Below are positions 1-7,265 of a DNA stretch of 20,607 nucleotides, one piece after another. This stretch comes from a virus, in IMG/VR virus record IMGVR_UViG_3300001325_000006, positions 1 through 20,607 of that record; one strand, 5' to 3'. The notes below the pieces were generated by a model. That model worked only from the letters and a program-made list of their open reading frames with translations. It was not told the origin of the DNA and searched no databases. Position numbers and translations under genes: made by a program. Every line of letters starts with the position of its first letter. The first letter of the stretch is position 1.

Positions 1-237
1 CGCGCCCCTTACACGCACCCACTCGGCAAGTTGACTCACGAATCGAGAACGCTCCTGCCGGAGTGTGTCGGCGAAAAGCTTGTGACCACCGCGGCCAGCC
101 TCGGCATGACCGAAGCAGAACTGACCCGCGACATCCTCTGCCAATGGGGTTTCGGTGAGCGCCTAGACAAGATAGCTCAGGAGCGACGCCGAATCACTGC
201 GGTGAATACGGCAGGAATCGGCGGCCAAGAGCAGTAA
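1..237 (+). CDS. Small hypothetical phage protein, 5' end probably cut by the window
   Basis: The reading frame is open from base 1 to a TAA at 235-237. An in-frame TTG at 31 has no convincing ribosome binding site, so the true start is probably upstream of the window. The part seen is at most 78 residues and soluble. A short helix pair (about LVTTAASLGMTEAELTRDIL) looks like the 'GMTxxExxR' segment of small ribbon-helix-helix-like phage proteins; a DNA-binding role is only inference. It lies 62 bp upstream of the next gene and may be the tail end of an earlier operon. Function unknown. Confidence 0.6.
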   Translation, partial: RAPYTHPLGKLTHESRTLLPECVGEKLVTTAASLGMTEAELTRDILCQWGFGERLDKIAQERRRITAVNTAGIGGQEQ

Positions 238-299
238 GGCCGCACGGCACGCAAAAACAGACTGGCGCACTCGCGCCACAACATCCGGGGGCGGAAAGA

Positions 300-527
300 A
301 TGGAACAGATCAGGTCGCGGGAAGCGATTCGAGAAGAGGGCGCGACAGCAGCGCGCGAGGGCAAGGCGATCGAGGCTTGCCGCTATGAGGCCGGCACCGC
401 GGCGCGCGAGGAATGGGAGGGTGGCTACTGTCAGGCCATCGTGACAGCGCCCACCTCCGTTGCAAATGGCTTTAGCACACTGCAAGGCCGCCAACTGGCA
501 GCGATGCTGGAAAAGGCGGCAGCATGA
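300..527 (+). CDS. Rmf/CrpP-like small protein
   Basis: A 75-residue protein starting at ATG 300, preceded by a purine-rich GGGGGCGGAAAGA that acts as ribosome binding site. Residues 14-43 carry a pattern like that of the ribosome modulation factor / CrpP family: a Gly-Ala-Ala-x-x-Gly turn, a (C)RY-x-x-G segment and a terminal AREEWEGGY matching the family's 'AWxxGW' end. Rmf itself binds the ribosome in stationary phase. Phage members of this fold are common and their role is unknown. The C-terminal 30 residues are extra. The stop overlaps the start of the methyltransferase gene (ATGA at 524-527), so the two are co-translated. The family call rests on motif resemblance only. Confidence 0.62.
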   Translation: MEQIRSREAIREEGATAAREGKAIEACRYEAGTAAREEWEGGYCQAIVTAPTSVANGFSTLQGRQLAAMLEKAAA

Positions 528-2545
528 TCCGCGACCAATTCCTGCTCGACATCGCCGAAGAAATCATCGTGGACAACTTCGCTGGCGGCGGTGGGGCCAG
601 CTGCGGCATTGAGCTAGCGCTCGGCCGGCATGTCGATATCGCCATCAACCATGACCCCGATGCAGTCATGCTGCATGCCCTGAACCACCCGCAGACCGAG
701 CACCATTGCGAGAGTGTGTGGGATGTGAATCCGCTCGACCTGGTGAAGGGGCGGCCGGTCGGCCTCGGCTGGTTCAGCCCCGACTGCAAGCATTTTTCCA
801 AGGCCAAGGGCGGGAAGCCGCGCGACAAGAACATCCGTGGCCTGGCGTTTGTCTCGCTCCGGTGGGCGCTCCTGACGGACATGCGCGTCATGATCCTGGA
901 AAACGTCGAGGAATTCGTTACCTGGGGCGGGTTGATGGAGGTCGCGCCCGGGCAATTCCATCCCGACCCCGCACGGAAAGGGGAAACATTCCGGGGCTTC
1001 GTCGGCATGCTCACCACTGGCATTGCTGCGGATCATCCGGCGTTTGCCGAAGCCTGCGAGGCTTTGAGTATTGATCCGGATAGCGCCATGGCACGGCGCC
1101 TGCTCGACGGGCTTGGCTACAAGGCAGAGTGGCGGGAACTGCGAGCGTGCGACTACAGCGCGCCGACCATCCGAAAGCGCCTGTTCTTCATCGCACGTCG
1201 CGACGGCAAGCCCATCGTATGGCCCGAGCCGACCCATGGGGCGCCGGACAGCGCCGCGGTGAAGGCCGGCAAGCGCAAGCCATGGAGGACGGCCGCCGAG
1301 TGCATCGACTGGTCGATCCAGTGCCCGTCTATCTTCGAGCGCGCCAGGCCGCTGGCCGAGGCCACGCAGCGCCGGATTGCGCGTGGCCTGCGCCGGTATG
1401 TTATCGATGCGGCCGATCCGTTCATCGTCAAAGTAAACCATGGCGGCGACGAGTTTCGCGGGCAGCCACTGGGCGAGCCCATCCAGACCATCACCGGCAA
1501 GCACGGCTATGGGCTCGCAGCACCTTACGTGACTAAGTTCCGCGCAGGCGCTACAGGCAGCGACTTGGCGGAGCCGCTGCACACGATCACGGCTGGAGGC
1601 GAGCAGGCGCGGCCAGGCACTGGCAACGCCATGGGCTTGGTGGTGCCGATCCTGACGGAGTGCGCCAATGCTACAAGCCAGCGCACCTTCCGCGCAGACG
1701 AGCCGCTGCGCACGCAATGCGCCGAGGTCAAGGGCGGGCACTTCGCGCTGGCCAGCGCCACACTCATCCAGACCGGATACGGCGAACGGCCCGGCCAGGC
1801 GCCGCGCGCGCCCGGACTGGATAAGCCGCTCGGCACTGTGGTGGCCGGCGGCGCAAAGCATGCGCTGGTGTCTGCCTTCATGGCCAAGCACTACGGTGGC
1901 AACTACGAGGGCCCGGGCGTCGATCTGAGAGATCCGGCCAGCACTGTCACGACGGTCGATCATCACGCCCTCGTGGCGGCGCAGCTGGTGGGCTGCGGCG
2001 GCCGCGCCGGTCAGAGCCGCCCGCGCCATGCCGGCGAGCCCGCTCAGACCCTAACAGCAAAGGCGGATACGTGCCTGGTCACGTCCAACCTGGTGAACCT
2101 GAAGAACGGTTGCACAGGCACTCCACCAGGCTCGCCAGTGCCAACCATGACGGCTGGCGCCAGCCACATCGGTGAGGTCCGCGCCTTCCTCGTCAAATAT
2201 TACTCGGAGGGCGGCCAGGATCAGGACTGCCGTGACCCGATGCACACCATCCCCACCAAGGACCGGCTCGGCTTGGTGACCGTAGCCGGCGAGGAGTACC
2301 AGATCGCCGACATCGGCATGCGCATGCTGGAGCCCCACGAGCTCTACGCCGCGCAAGGCTTCCCCGCGTCCTATGTGATCGCACCGGTGATGGCGAATGG
2401 CAAACGCCTGCCGAAGCATGCCCAGGTGCGCATGTGCGGCAACAGCGTCAGCCCACCCATGGCGGCCGCGCTGGTGCGCGCGAACGTGCCGGAAATGGCT
2501 AGCTGGTCGGCGATGGAATCCAAGCGAATGGGGGTGGCGGCATGA
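524..2545 (+). CDS. DNA (cytosine-5-)-methyltransferase with expanded repeat domain
   Basis: A 673-residue C5-cytosine methyltransferase that would transfer a methyl group from S-adenosylmethionine to cytosine in DNA. Visible family motifs: motif I at 18-24 (NFAGGGG), motif IV at 85-92 with catalytic C88 (SPDCKHFS, the PDC variant in place of PCQ), motif VI ENV at 126-128, motif VIII around 211-224 (TIRKRLFFIA), motif IX near 600-614 (QGFP) and motif X GNSVSP at 639-644. Between VIII and IX, where the target-recognition domain belongs, lie eight copies of a P-x-x-T-(I/V/L)-T element about 35 residues apart (residues 318-577). This makes the protein much longer than usual orphan enzymes of 330-450 residues. 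No partner endonuclease is adjacent, so it is probably an orphan anti-restriction or regulatory enzyme. Start overlaps the upstream stop (ATGA). Confidence 0.93.
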   Translation: MIRDQFLLDIAEEIIVDNFAGGGGASCGIELALGRHVDIAINHDPDAVMLHALNHPQTEHHCESVWDVNPLDLVKGRPVGLGWFSPDCKHFSKAKGGKPRDKNIRGLAFVSLRWALLTDMRVMILENVEEFVTWGGLMEVAPGQFHPDPARKGETFRGFVGMLTTGIAADHPAFAEACEALSIDPDSAMARRLLDGLGYKAEWRELRACDYSAPTIRKRLFFIARRDGKPIVWPEPTHGAPDSAAVKAGKRKPWRTAAECIDWSIQCPSIFERARPLAEATQRRIARGLRRYVIDAADPFIVKVNHGGDEFRGQPLGEPIQTITGKHGYGLAAPYVTKFRAGATGSDLAEPLHTITAGGEQARPGTGNAMGLVVPILTECANATSQRTFRADEPLRTQCAEVKGGHFALASATLIQTGYGERPGQAPRAPGLDKPLGTVVAGGAKHALVSAFMAKHYGGNYEGPGVDLRDPASTVTTVDHHALVAAQLVGCGGRAGQSRPRHAGEPAQTLTAKADTCLVTSNLVNLKNGCTGTPPGSPVPTMTAGASHIGEVRAFLVKYYSEGGQDQDCRDPMHTIPTKDRLGLVTVAGEEYQIADIGMRMLEPHELYAAQGFPASYVIAPVMANGKRLPKHAQVRMCGNSVSPPMAAALVRANVPEMASWSAMESKRMGVAA

Positions 2546-2883
2546 TGCTACCTAACGAAACGAGGGTTGCCGAATACATCGAACGCCATGCCCTCTGCGT
2601 CCGGAGTCTCAGCCAATTGTCGCCGCAAGCCTTCCCGAAGGCGCTCGCCAAACTGATCCTGCTGGCGATCGTTCAAGTTGTTGAAGTCATCCACAATCTC
2701 CTGCCCCAGATTCAGATGGAGAGTGCGGCGAACGTCCCCGCGGCGCCAACGCACTATCGCAGCGAACTCTCCATCCGGCACGACATCGGAATGATGGTCG
2801 ATTGCGTTAGCCACATGGAAGTTGACTATCTGGGCGGCATTCATAGGAGTCCTCGGCATGTTTTGAGGGGCATCCTAGCATGA
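2542..2883 (+). CDS. Hypothetical protein (plus-strand candidate; competes with the minus-strand ORF)
   Basis: An open frame of 113 residues filling the gap between the two methyltransferase genes. In its favour: ATGA overlaps at both ends (2542-2545 and 2880-2883), a G-rich stretch GGGGGTGG before the start, and the direction of all neighbours. Against it: an odd composition with many His and Met and a hydrophobic stretch (residues 37-52) that could be just the antisense of an acidic helix on the other strand. No domain is recognised. Third-position GC is about 68% against about 63% for the minus frame, which does not decide the matter. Only one of the two frames is likely to be a real gene. 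Confidence 0.45.
   Translation: MMLPNETRVAEYIERHALCVRSLSQLSPQAFPKALAKLILLAIVQVVEVIHNLLPQIQMESAANVPAAPTHYRSELSIRHDIGMMVDCVSHMEVDYLGGIHRSPRHVLRGILA
2548..2859 (-). CDS. Hypothetical protein (minus-strand candidate; competes with the plus-strand ORF)
   Basis: A minus-strand open frame of 103 residues lying wholly inside the plus-strand candidate. Its composition is more protein-like: balanced Asp/Glu/Arg/Asn, an amphipathic helix around residues 53-80 (EIVDDFNNLNDRQQDQFGER) and an ordinary soluble profile. A second ATG at residue 6 has GAGGA five bases upstream and may be the true start. It would be an antisense gene inside a plus-strand operon, which is uncommon but occurs in phages as inserted extra genes. 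No family is recognised. I cannot choose firmly between the two strands. Confidence 0.4.
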   Translation of the reverse strand: MPRTPMNAAQIVNFHVANAIDHHSDVVPDGEFAAIVRWRRGDVRRTLHLNLGQEIVDDFNNLNDRQQDQFGERLREGLRRQLAETPDAEGMAFDVFGNPRFVR

Positions 2884-3962
2884 AGCTAAACCACTGCTAC
2901 CAAGGCGACTGCCGCGCCGTCATGCGCGACCTGATCGCCGCCGGCGTGCGCGTGCAGTGCATCGTCACCAGCCCGCCGTACTGGGGCCTGCGTGACTATG
3001 GCGTGGCCGGCCAGCTCGGGCTGGAGCCGACGCTGCGCGAGTTCCTGGACAACATGGTCGAGGTGTTTGACCTGTGCCGCGAGCTGCTTGCCGACGATGG
3101 CACGCTGTGGCTGAACATGGGCGACGCCTACGCCGGATCATGGGGCGCCCAGGGCAGGCCTCAAGGAAAGGGCGACATGACGGGCCGAAGTGTGGCCAGC
3201 GCTCGCCAGATCGGCGCGAGTCCGCGGTTCGGTACCGGGACGGGCACGCGCGGCCGCGAGCTGGGCCTGAAGCCGAAAGACCTGATGGGCCAGCCGTGGC
3301 GCCTCGCCTTCGCGTTGCAGGACGCTGGCTGGTGGCTGCGCCAGGACATCATCTGGCACAAGCCGAATCCGATGCCGGAATCGATCCGCGATCGCTGCAC
3401 AAAGGCCCACGAATACGTGTTCCTGATGACGAAGGGCGAGCGCTATTTCTACGACTTCGCCGCCATGCAGGAGCCGGTCAGCGGCGGCGCCCACTCGCGC
3501 GGCGCAGGGGTGAATCCGAAGGCCGAGATCCCGAGTGGCTGGGACACGTCCGCCGGCGGCCACCGCACGCTGAAGGGCAGGTATGCCGGTACCGGCGTTG
3601 GCTTCGGCCGCGGCTACGACAAGGTTGCCAAGCCACGCGCTAAGCAGAATGCCTCGTTCAGCGCGGCGGCGACGGATACGGTCGACACCCGCAACCGCCG
3701 CAGCGTCTGGACCATCCCGACGCAGTCTTATGGTGAAGCCCACTTCGCCACGTTCCCTGAGGCGCTGGTCGAGCCCTGCGTGCTCGCCGGCAGCCGCCCG
3801 GGCGACATCGTCTTCGATCCCTTCATGGGCTCGGGCACGGTGGCCAGCGTGGCACAGCGCCTGGGCCGCCGCTGGCTGGGCGCCGAGCTCAATCCCGATT
3901 ACATCGCGCTCCAGGCTGAGCGCACGCGCCAGCCTGGGCTGGTGCTGGAGGTTGCTGCATGA
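2880..3962 (+). CDS. DNA methyltransferase, beta class (N4-cytosine or N6-adenine)
   Basis: A 360-residue amino-methyltransferase of the N6_N4_Mtase family. The catalytic motif IV TSPPYW is at residues 30-35 and the S-adenosylmethionine-binding motif I DPFMGSGT at 313-320. Motif IV comes before motif I, the order of the beta class. The Ser-Pro-Pro-Tyr form is more typical of N4-cytosine enzymes, whereas N6-adenine enzymes usually have Asp-Pro-Pro-Tyr, so N4-cytosine is slightly favoured. A Gly/Arg-rich central region (about 85-130 and 200-260) probably carries target recognition. GAGGGG lies upstream of the ATG. It sits two genes after the C5 methyltransferase with no endonuclease beside it, suggesting a pair of orphan phage methyltransferases that protect against host restriction. 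Confidence 0.92.
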   Translation: MKLNHCYQGDCRAVMRDLIAAGVRVQCIVTSPPYWGLRDYGVAGQLGLEPTLREFLDNMVEVFDLCRELLADDGTLWLNMGDAYAGSWGAQGRPQGKGDMTGRSVASARQIGASPRFGTGTGTRGRELGLKPKDLMGQPWRLAFALQDAGWWLRQDIIWHKPNPMPESIRDRCTKAHEYVFLMTKGERYFYDFAAMQEPVSGGAHSRGAGVNPKAEIPSGWDTSAGGHRTLKGRYAGTGVGFGRGYDKVAKPRAKQNASFSAAATDTVDTRNRRSVWTIPTQSYGEAHFATFPEALVEPCVLAGSRPGDIVFDPFMGSGTVASVAQRLGRRWLGAELNPDYIALQAERTRQPGLVLEVAA

Positions 3963-4069
3963 ACTTCTTCCAAATCTTGGCTGCTCTCAACTACTGCGCC
4001 TGGCGCGATTTCATGTCTGGCGCCTGGATGCTGCCGCCGCGCCCCAAGAAGGCAAAGGAGGCATCGTGA
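3959..4069 (+). CDS. Small hypothetical protein, 36 residues
   Basis: A short frame starting with ATG 3959, overlapping the methyltransferase stop (ATGA), with GGAGG eight bases upstream. It ends at a TGA that overlaps the GTG start of the next gene. The peptide starts MNFFQILAALNYCAWRDF and ends in a Lys-rich tail. The tight overlaps on both sides and a good ribosome binding site support it as a real gene. It may also serve to couple translation to the nuclease downstream. Function unknown. Confidence 0.55.
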   Translation: MNFFQILAALNYCAWRDFMSGAWMLPPRPKKAKEAS

Positions 4070-4503
4070 TCGGCCGCTCCACAACACCTATGAAGCGTGG
4101 CGCACCGCTCCCGCGCCGCACGCCGCTCAAGTCAAACACCTGGTTGAAGCAGGCGGCCGGCTTGGTGCCCAGCCCCTTCAAGAAGAAGGGCAAGAAGCGC
4201 GCAAAGAAGGCCGAGCGCACGTATCTCAGCCGCGTGGCCGAGCTTGGCTGCGCCTGCTGCCGCCGGCTGGGCCTGGGCGCCACGCCGGCCGAGATCCACC
4301 ACCCGCGCAAGGGTACCGGCATGGCGCAGCGCGCGGCCCATCGCGACGCGATCCCGCTTTGCCCTGAACACCACCGCGGCAACACGGGCATCCATGGCCT
4401 GGGCGTGAAGCGCTTCGCTGTCGTCTATGGCTTCGATGAGATCGACCTCGTGGCGGAGACGCAGGCGCTGTTGATCGCCTACCTGCCGCCGGAGGGGAAT
4501 TGA
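4066..4503 (+). CDS. Ref-like RecA-dependent HNH nuclease
   Basis: A 145-residue protein resembling the Ref (recombination enhancement function) family, whose phage P1 founder is an HNH nuclease that cuts DNA at RecA-made displacement loops. The N-terminal 50 residues are strongly basic (Lys/Arg-rich), as in Ref, where this part binds DNA. The nuclease half has C62, C64 and C65, the pair H78-H79 ([11 protein letters not shown]), H92, C99 with EHH at 101-103, and H110, matching the Ref-type 'EIHH...G.GMxQRAxH...PLCPEHH' zinc/HNH site. The GTG start at 4066 is chosen because AAAGGAGG ends four bases before it, while the internal ATG 4090 has no ribosome binding site. It lies in the recombination/replication operon, probably used in phage recombination or repair. 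Confidence 0.8.
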   Translation: MIGRSTTPMKRGAPLPRRTPLKSNTWLKQAAGLVPSPFKKKGKKRAKKAERTYLSRVAELGCACCRRLGLGATPAEIHHPRKGTGMAQRAAHRDAIPLCPEHHRGNTGIHGLGVKRFAVVYGFDEIDLVAETQALLIAYLPPEGN

Positions 4504-4504
4504 A

Positions 4505-5554
4505 GTGAGCAAGGCAAAGGACAAGGCCGACGTCTGGATGCCGCTGTATATCGGCGACTACCTGGCGGACACCACGCGCCTGACCACGGAGCAGCATGGG
4601 GCGTACCTGCTGCTGATGATGGACTACTGGCGCAACGGCCCACCGCCCAACGACGATGGCACGCTGGCGCAGATCACACGCCTGGCGCCCGCCGCGTGGA
4701 AGAAGCATAAGGCGGCGGTCCTGCGGTTCTTTACGGACGTGGGGGGGCTGCTGCACCAGAAGCGCATCAATCAAGAGCTCCAAGCATGCCAGACACGGAA
4801 GGATACTGCTGTTGCGAAGGCTACTTTGGCAGCTGAAAAGAGATGGGGCAAGAAGGCTCCGGCGACTGCTTCAGGCGATGCTCCGAGCATGCCGCAAGCA
4901 CAACCCGGAGCAGTGCCTGAGCATTGCCCTTCATCTTCACCATCACCTCTTCCTTCTCCAGAAGTTAGTGGTGATGTGAACCCCAGTGGTACCGCGGGCG
5001 CACCGAGCCACGCCACATCGCACCTGCTGAATGCGACAACCGGCGAGGAAAACCCCAGGCCCGTGCAGCTTGCCGTATTGCTGCGGAAGACCTACGGCAT
5101 GACCGTGACCAGCAACCACGCCGACGTGATCGAGATGGCCCGCCTAGCCGTGTCGGACCAGGAAATCGCCGAGGCGGTCGAGGTCTTCGCCATGCGCAAG
5201 CCCGGCGAGAAGCCCAATGCCGGCTACATCCTGCGCATGATCGTGACCACCCGGGAAGATGCAGTAAAGGCGGCTGCAGTGGCTTCCGGCAAGGCGGCTA
5301 GCGGCGCCACGCCCGCGATGGCCTCCGCGGAGTGGTGGGGCGCAGTTGAGGGAATCAAGGCCAAGGCCGCAGATCTGGGTGTGACCTGGAAAGAGGACGA
5401 GGGCGAGCTGTTCATGTCGTTCAAGGTCCGAGTCTTCAAGAAGGCCGGCGAGGGGCCCTGGCGCCAGCAGATCCTGCGTGAGACTGAGCGCGACGAGGCA
5501 TTGCACGCGCGAATCCTGGCGTTCTTCTACCCACCGGAACAGGAGGCGGCATGA
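4505..5554 (+). CDS. DUF1376 domain protein, replication-associated
   Basis: A 349-residue protein with an N-terminal DUF1376 domain (about residues 9-95; starts with [17 protein letters not shown], the family signature). DUF1376 proteins occur in phage early operons near replication genes; their exact role is unknown. A low-complexity Pro/Ser linker (about 115-170) joins this to a helical C-terminal part (about 178-345) that resembles DNA-replication accessory domains only in general layout. The GTG start has GGAGG nine bases upstream, around the stop of the Ref-like gene. The linker is visibly less GC-rich than the flanking domains, suggesting the gene was assembled from two parts. A helicase-loader or origin-binding role is inference. 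Confidence 0.78.
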   Translation: MSKAKDKADVWMPLYIGDYLADTTRLTTEQHGAYLLLMMDYWRNGPPPNDDGTLAQITRLAPAAWKKHKAAVLRFFTDVGGLLHQKRINQELQACQTRKDTAVAKATLAAEKRWGKKAPATASGDAPSMPQAQPGAVPEHCPSSSPSPLPSPEVSGDVNPSGTAGAPSHATSHLLNATTGEENPRPVQLAVLLRKTYGMTVTSNHADVIEMARLAVSDQEIAEAVEVFAMRKPGEKPNAGYILRMIVTTREDAVKAAAVASGKAASGATPAMASAEWWGAVEGIKAKAADLGVTWKEDEGELFMSFKVRVFKKAGEGPWRQQILRETERDEALHARILAFFYPPEQEAA

Positions 5555-5790
5555 CAGTCCGCTGCATCACCTGCCAGCACTTCACCCTCAAGCCCAGAGC
5601 TGGGGAAGATGAGTTCCTTCGTCAATCGGATCGGGACCATGCCCGCGTAGGGATGGGGCGCTGCCAGAAGGACGAACTTACGCGCCGGTGGCATCCGGCA
5701 GAGAGCGAGCGGCAGTGCGACAAGCATGCCGCGATCAGCGAAGAGCAGGCGGCCGCGCGCCGAGATTGGATCAGGAGCAAATCCCAATGA
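5551..5790 (+). CDS. Small Cys-containing protein, possible zinc-binding
   Basis: A 79-residue protein starting at ATG 5551 (ATGA overlap with the DUF1376 gene) with AGGAGG five bases upstream. Cys/His positions C5, C8, H10, C38, C56 and H59 form a CxxCxxF...GxGxC...RxC pattern seen in uncharacterised small phage proteins of beta-proteobacterial viruses. This could bind one zinc ion. The C-terminus is Arg/Ala-rich and probably helical. It ends in an ATGA overlap with the next gene. Role unknown. Confidence 0.72.
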   Translation: MTVRCITCQHFTLKPRAGEDEFLRQSDRDHARVGMGRCQKDELTRRWHPAESERQCDKHAAISEEQAAARRDWIRSKSQ

Positions 5791-5933
5791 AAGTGATCAT
5801 CGTGCTGGAGGTCATCGGCCTCATGCTGGTTTATCTGTTCCTGTCGTTGCTGGCGGCTCCGCTGAAGTTGGTCGTGTGGATGCTGCGCGGCGTGGTGCGC
5901 GCGCTGGATTGTATGGCTGCGAGGCAGCTATGA
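5787..5933 (+). CDS. Small membrane protein, 48 residues
   Basis: A 48-residue peptide starting at ATG 5787 inside the previous stop (ATGA); it ends in an ATGA overlap with the DUF1064 gene. Residues 3-33 are almost wholly hydrophobic (Ile/Val/Leu with few charges) and form one, perhaps two, membrane segments. A basic Arg-containing end follows, expected on the cytoplasmic side. There is an upstream AGGAGC around 5774. It sits between two soluble nucleic-acid genes, so a membrane role here is unexplained. Real status is supported by the overlaps and the clean hydrophobic profile. Confidence 0.6.
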   Translation: MKVIIVLEVIGLMLVYLFLSLLAAPLKLVVWMLRGVVRALDCMAARQL

Positions 5934-6379
5934 GCAACGCCATCCGCTGGTCACCGGAACAACTGGCCGCGCACCAGGCACGCCAACCTAAGCCGGCCGT
6001 GCCGTCACGGGCTGATCGCGCTGCCGCAGCGGTGAAGCGCACCCAGGCGCTGGGCCGACTGAAGAAAGGACACATGAATAAGTCTGAGGCCCGCTATGCG
6101 CGGCACCTCGACGAACAGCGGCTGGCCGGCGCGGTCATCTGGTGGAAGTTCGAGGCCATCAAATTGATGATCGCCGCGAACACCTCCATTACGGTCGACT
6201 TCGGCGTGATGCTGGCCTCTGGCGTCATCGAGCTCCACGACGTCAAGGGATCGAAGGCCATGGTGACGGACGATGCGCGGGCAAAGATGAAGGTCGCCGC
6301 CGCTCAATTTCCGTTTGTCTTCAAGTTCGTCTACCTAGCAGGGAAGGGTAGTTCCGCGTGGGTTGAGGAGGAAATCTGA
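5930..6379 (+). CDS. DUF1064 PD-(D/E)xK nuclease-like protein
   Basis: A 149-residue protein of the DUF1064 type, related to PD-(D/E)xK endonucleases. The core starts at N50-K-S-E53 (the family's NKxE), continues with WWKFEAIKL near 71-79, the active-site D90 (TVDF; more often PDF) and the DVK element at 104-106 (ELHDVKG), then the conserved DDARAKMKVAA. These give the acidic-acidic-Lys catalytic set. The first 45 residues are a basic, Ala-rich extension. The start at ATG 5930 overlaps the preceding stop and has GAGG six bases upstream. Its place between Ref-like and NinB-like genes suggests processing of recombination or replication intermediates, possibly as a junction resolvase; that role is inferred. 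Confidence 0.82.
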   Translation: MSNAIRWSPEQLAAHQARQPKPAVPSRADRAAAAVKRTQALGRLKKGHMNKSEARYARHLDEQRLAGAVIWWKFEAIKLMIAANTSITVDFGVMLASGVIELHDVKGSKAMVTDDARAKMKVAAAQFPFVFKFVYLAGKGSSAWVEEEI

Positions 6380-6447
6380 TGCTGTTCTGGATATGCCTTG
6401 CCGGCGGCGTTGCCGGTGCCATGCTGCTGTGGGAGATCGTGAAATGA
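6379..6447 (+). CDS. Very small membrane peptide, 22 residues
   Basis: ATG 6379 (overlapping the previous TGA as TGATG) is preceded by a strong GAGGAGG seven bases upstream. The 22-residue product MLFWICLAGGVAGAMLLWEI is almost entirely hydrophobic and would form a single membrane helix. It ends in an ATGA overlap with the next gene. The strong ribosome binding site supports translation, though the peptide may mainly serve to couple translation onward. No family recognised. Confidence 0.5.
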   Translation: MLFWICLAGGVAGAMLLWEIVK

Positions 6448-6740
6448 ACTGCAAGCCCGGGGATATGGCAATCATCGTCAAGTCGATGCCTTCGGGGGCA
6501 ATGATTGGGCGGATTGTGACGGTCATTCGGCCGGCCGTCACTGGTGAAGTTTTCAAAGCACTTGATGGCACGCTCGCGAGAGGTGTTGGTGTAGGCGGTC
6601 ATTGCTGGGTGGTTGAGGGAAGTTCACCACTCGGATGGTGTGGGCTTCTGTATCAGCAGCGGCCGATTCCTGGCGCATTTCTTCGCCCGATCAGCGGCGT
6701 ACCGGTTCACGACGAGCAGCACGACGAGGTGACTGCGTGA
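6444..6740 (+). CDS. Conserved hypothetical phage protein
   Basis: A 98-residue protein beginning MNCKPGDMAIIVKS, a start typical of a family of uncharacterised phage proteins from Burkholderia-type viruses with the layout 'CKPGDxAxIV...GxxGxIVxVxRP...WxVEGxSPL...LRPI'. The beta-rich N-terminal half (KPGD turn, then IGRIVTVIRP) suggests a small SH3/KOW-like barrel. This could bind RNA, DNA or protein; no function is established. Start ATG 6444 overlaps the preceding stop (ATGA). The stop overlaps the next start (TGATG). Confidence 0.75.
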   Translation: MNCKPGDMAIIVKSMPSGAMIGRIVTVIRPAVTGEVFKALDGTLARGVGVGGHCWVVEGSSPLGWCGLLYQQRPIPGAFLRPISGVPVHDEQHDEVTA

Positions 6741-7255
6741 TGGCCACCAACAAGAAGCGCCAGGGCAAGAAGTACCACCCGCGCGAGGTGCGCCGCGACA
6801 TCGCCGTGCTGCTCTTTGAGGGCGATTCCCCGCTGCCGGACCACCAGCGCGCGAGCCTGCTCATGGCTGTGCACGGGAGTGCCTTGGCCCTCGTCCGTGG
6901 CGACGCCCCGCGCCAGGAATGGCACTCGATCGTGAGCGCGCTGAACATCACGCAGTTGCTCTGCGAGAAGGCCGGCAACTCGCACGTGGGCCTGGAGACA
7001 GTTGCGGCAGCGCAAAACGCCATGATCGCCGTTGGCGAGCGCTGCCACCGCGTGGGCCGGCTGGGCGTCTCGGGCGACGAGATCCGGGCGATCAACAACG
7101 CGATCGCGCTCTACGAGCAGTTGCTCGAGATCGTGACGAAGCGCCAGTACACCGCAGCGATCGAGGAAGGACTTCGCCGTCTGGAGGCGGGCGACGTGAT
7201 CAAGTTGCAGCGCGCGGGCACGCCGCGCATGACACCGGCCGGTCTGGCCGCGTAA
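6740..7255 (+). CDS. Hypothetical phage protein, helical, 171 residues
   Basis: A 171-residue soluble protein with a basic N-terminus (ATNKKRQGKKYHPREVRRD). A mostly helical body follows (about 20-150), with conserved-looking stretches LNITQLLCEKAG and IRAINNAIALYEQLLEIVT. Similar all-helical proteins sit between the recombination and late regions of beta-proteobacterial prophages and are uncharacterised. ATG 6740 is chosen, with GAGGTGA seven bases upstream; GTG 6737 in the same frame is an alternative one codon earlier. It overlaps the preceding stop and ends with TAA followed by the ribosome binding site of the next gene. Confidence 0.7.
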   Translation: MATNKKRQGKKYHPREVRRDIAVLLFEGDSPLPDHQRASLLMAVHGSALALVRGDAPRQEWHSIVSALNITQLLCEKAGNSHVGLETVAAAQNAMIAVGERCHRVGRLGVSGDEIRAINNAIALYEQLLEIVTKRQYTAAIEEGLRRLEAGDVIKLQRAGTPRMTPAGLAA

Positions 7256-7265
7256 GGAGAGTGGT

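Noticed and set aside
614-2029. A 471-residue minus-strand open frame opposite the cytosine methyltransferase
   Set aside because: It lies opposite a gene with clear enzyme motifs, has no recognisable domain, and such long antisense frames are usual in GC-rich coding DNA.
3583-4065. The longer frame upstream of the Ref-like nuclease start
   Set aside because: It overlaps the end of the methyltransferase in another frame, has Arg/Ser-rich shadow composition, and the strong ribosome binding site points to GTG 4066.
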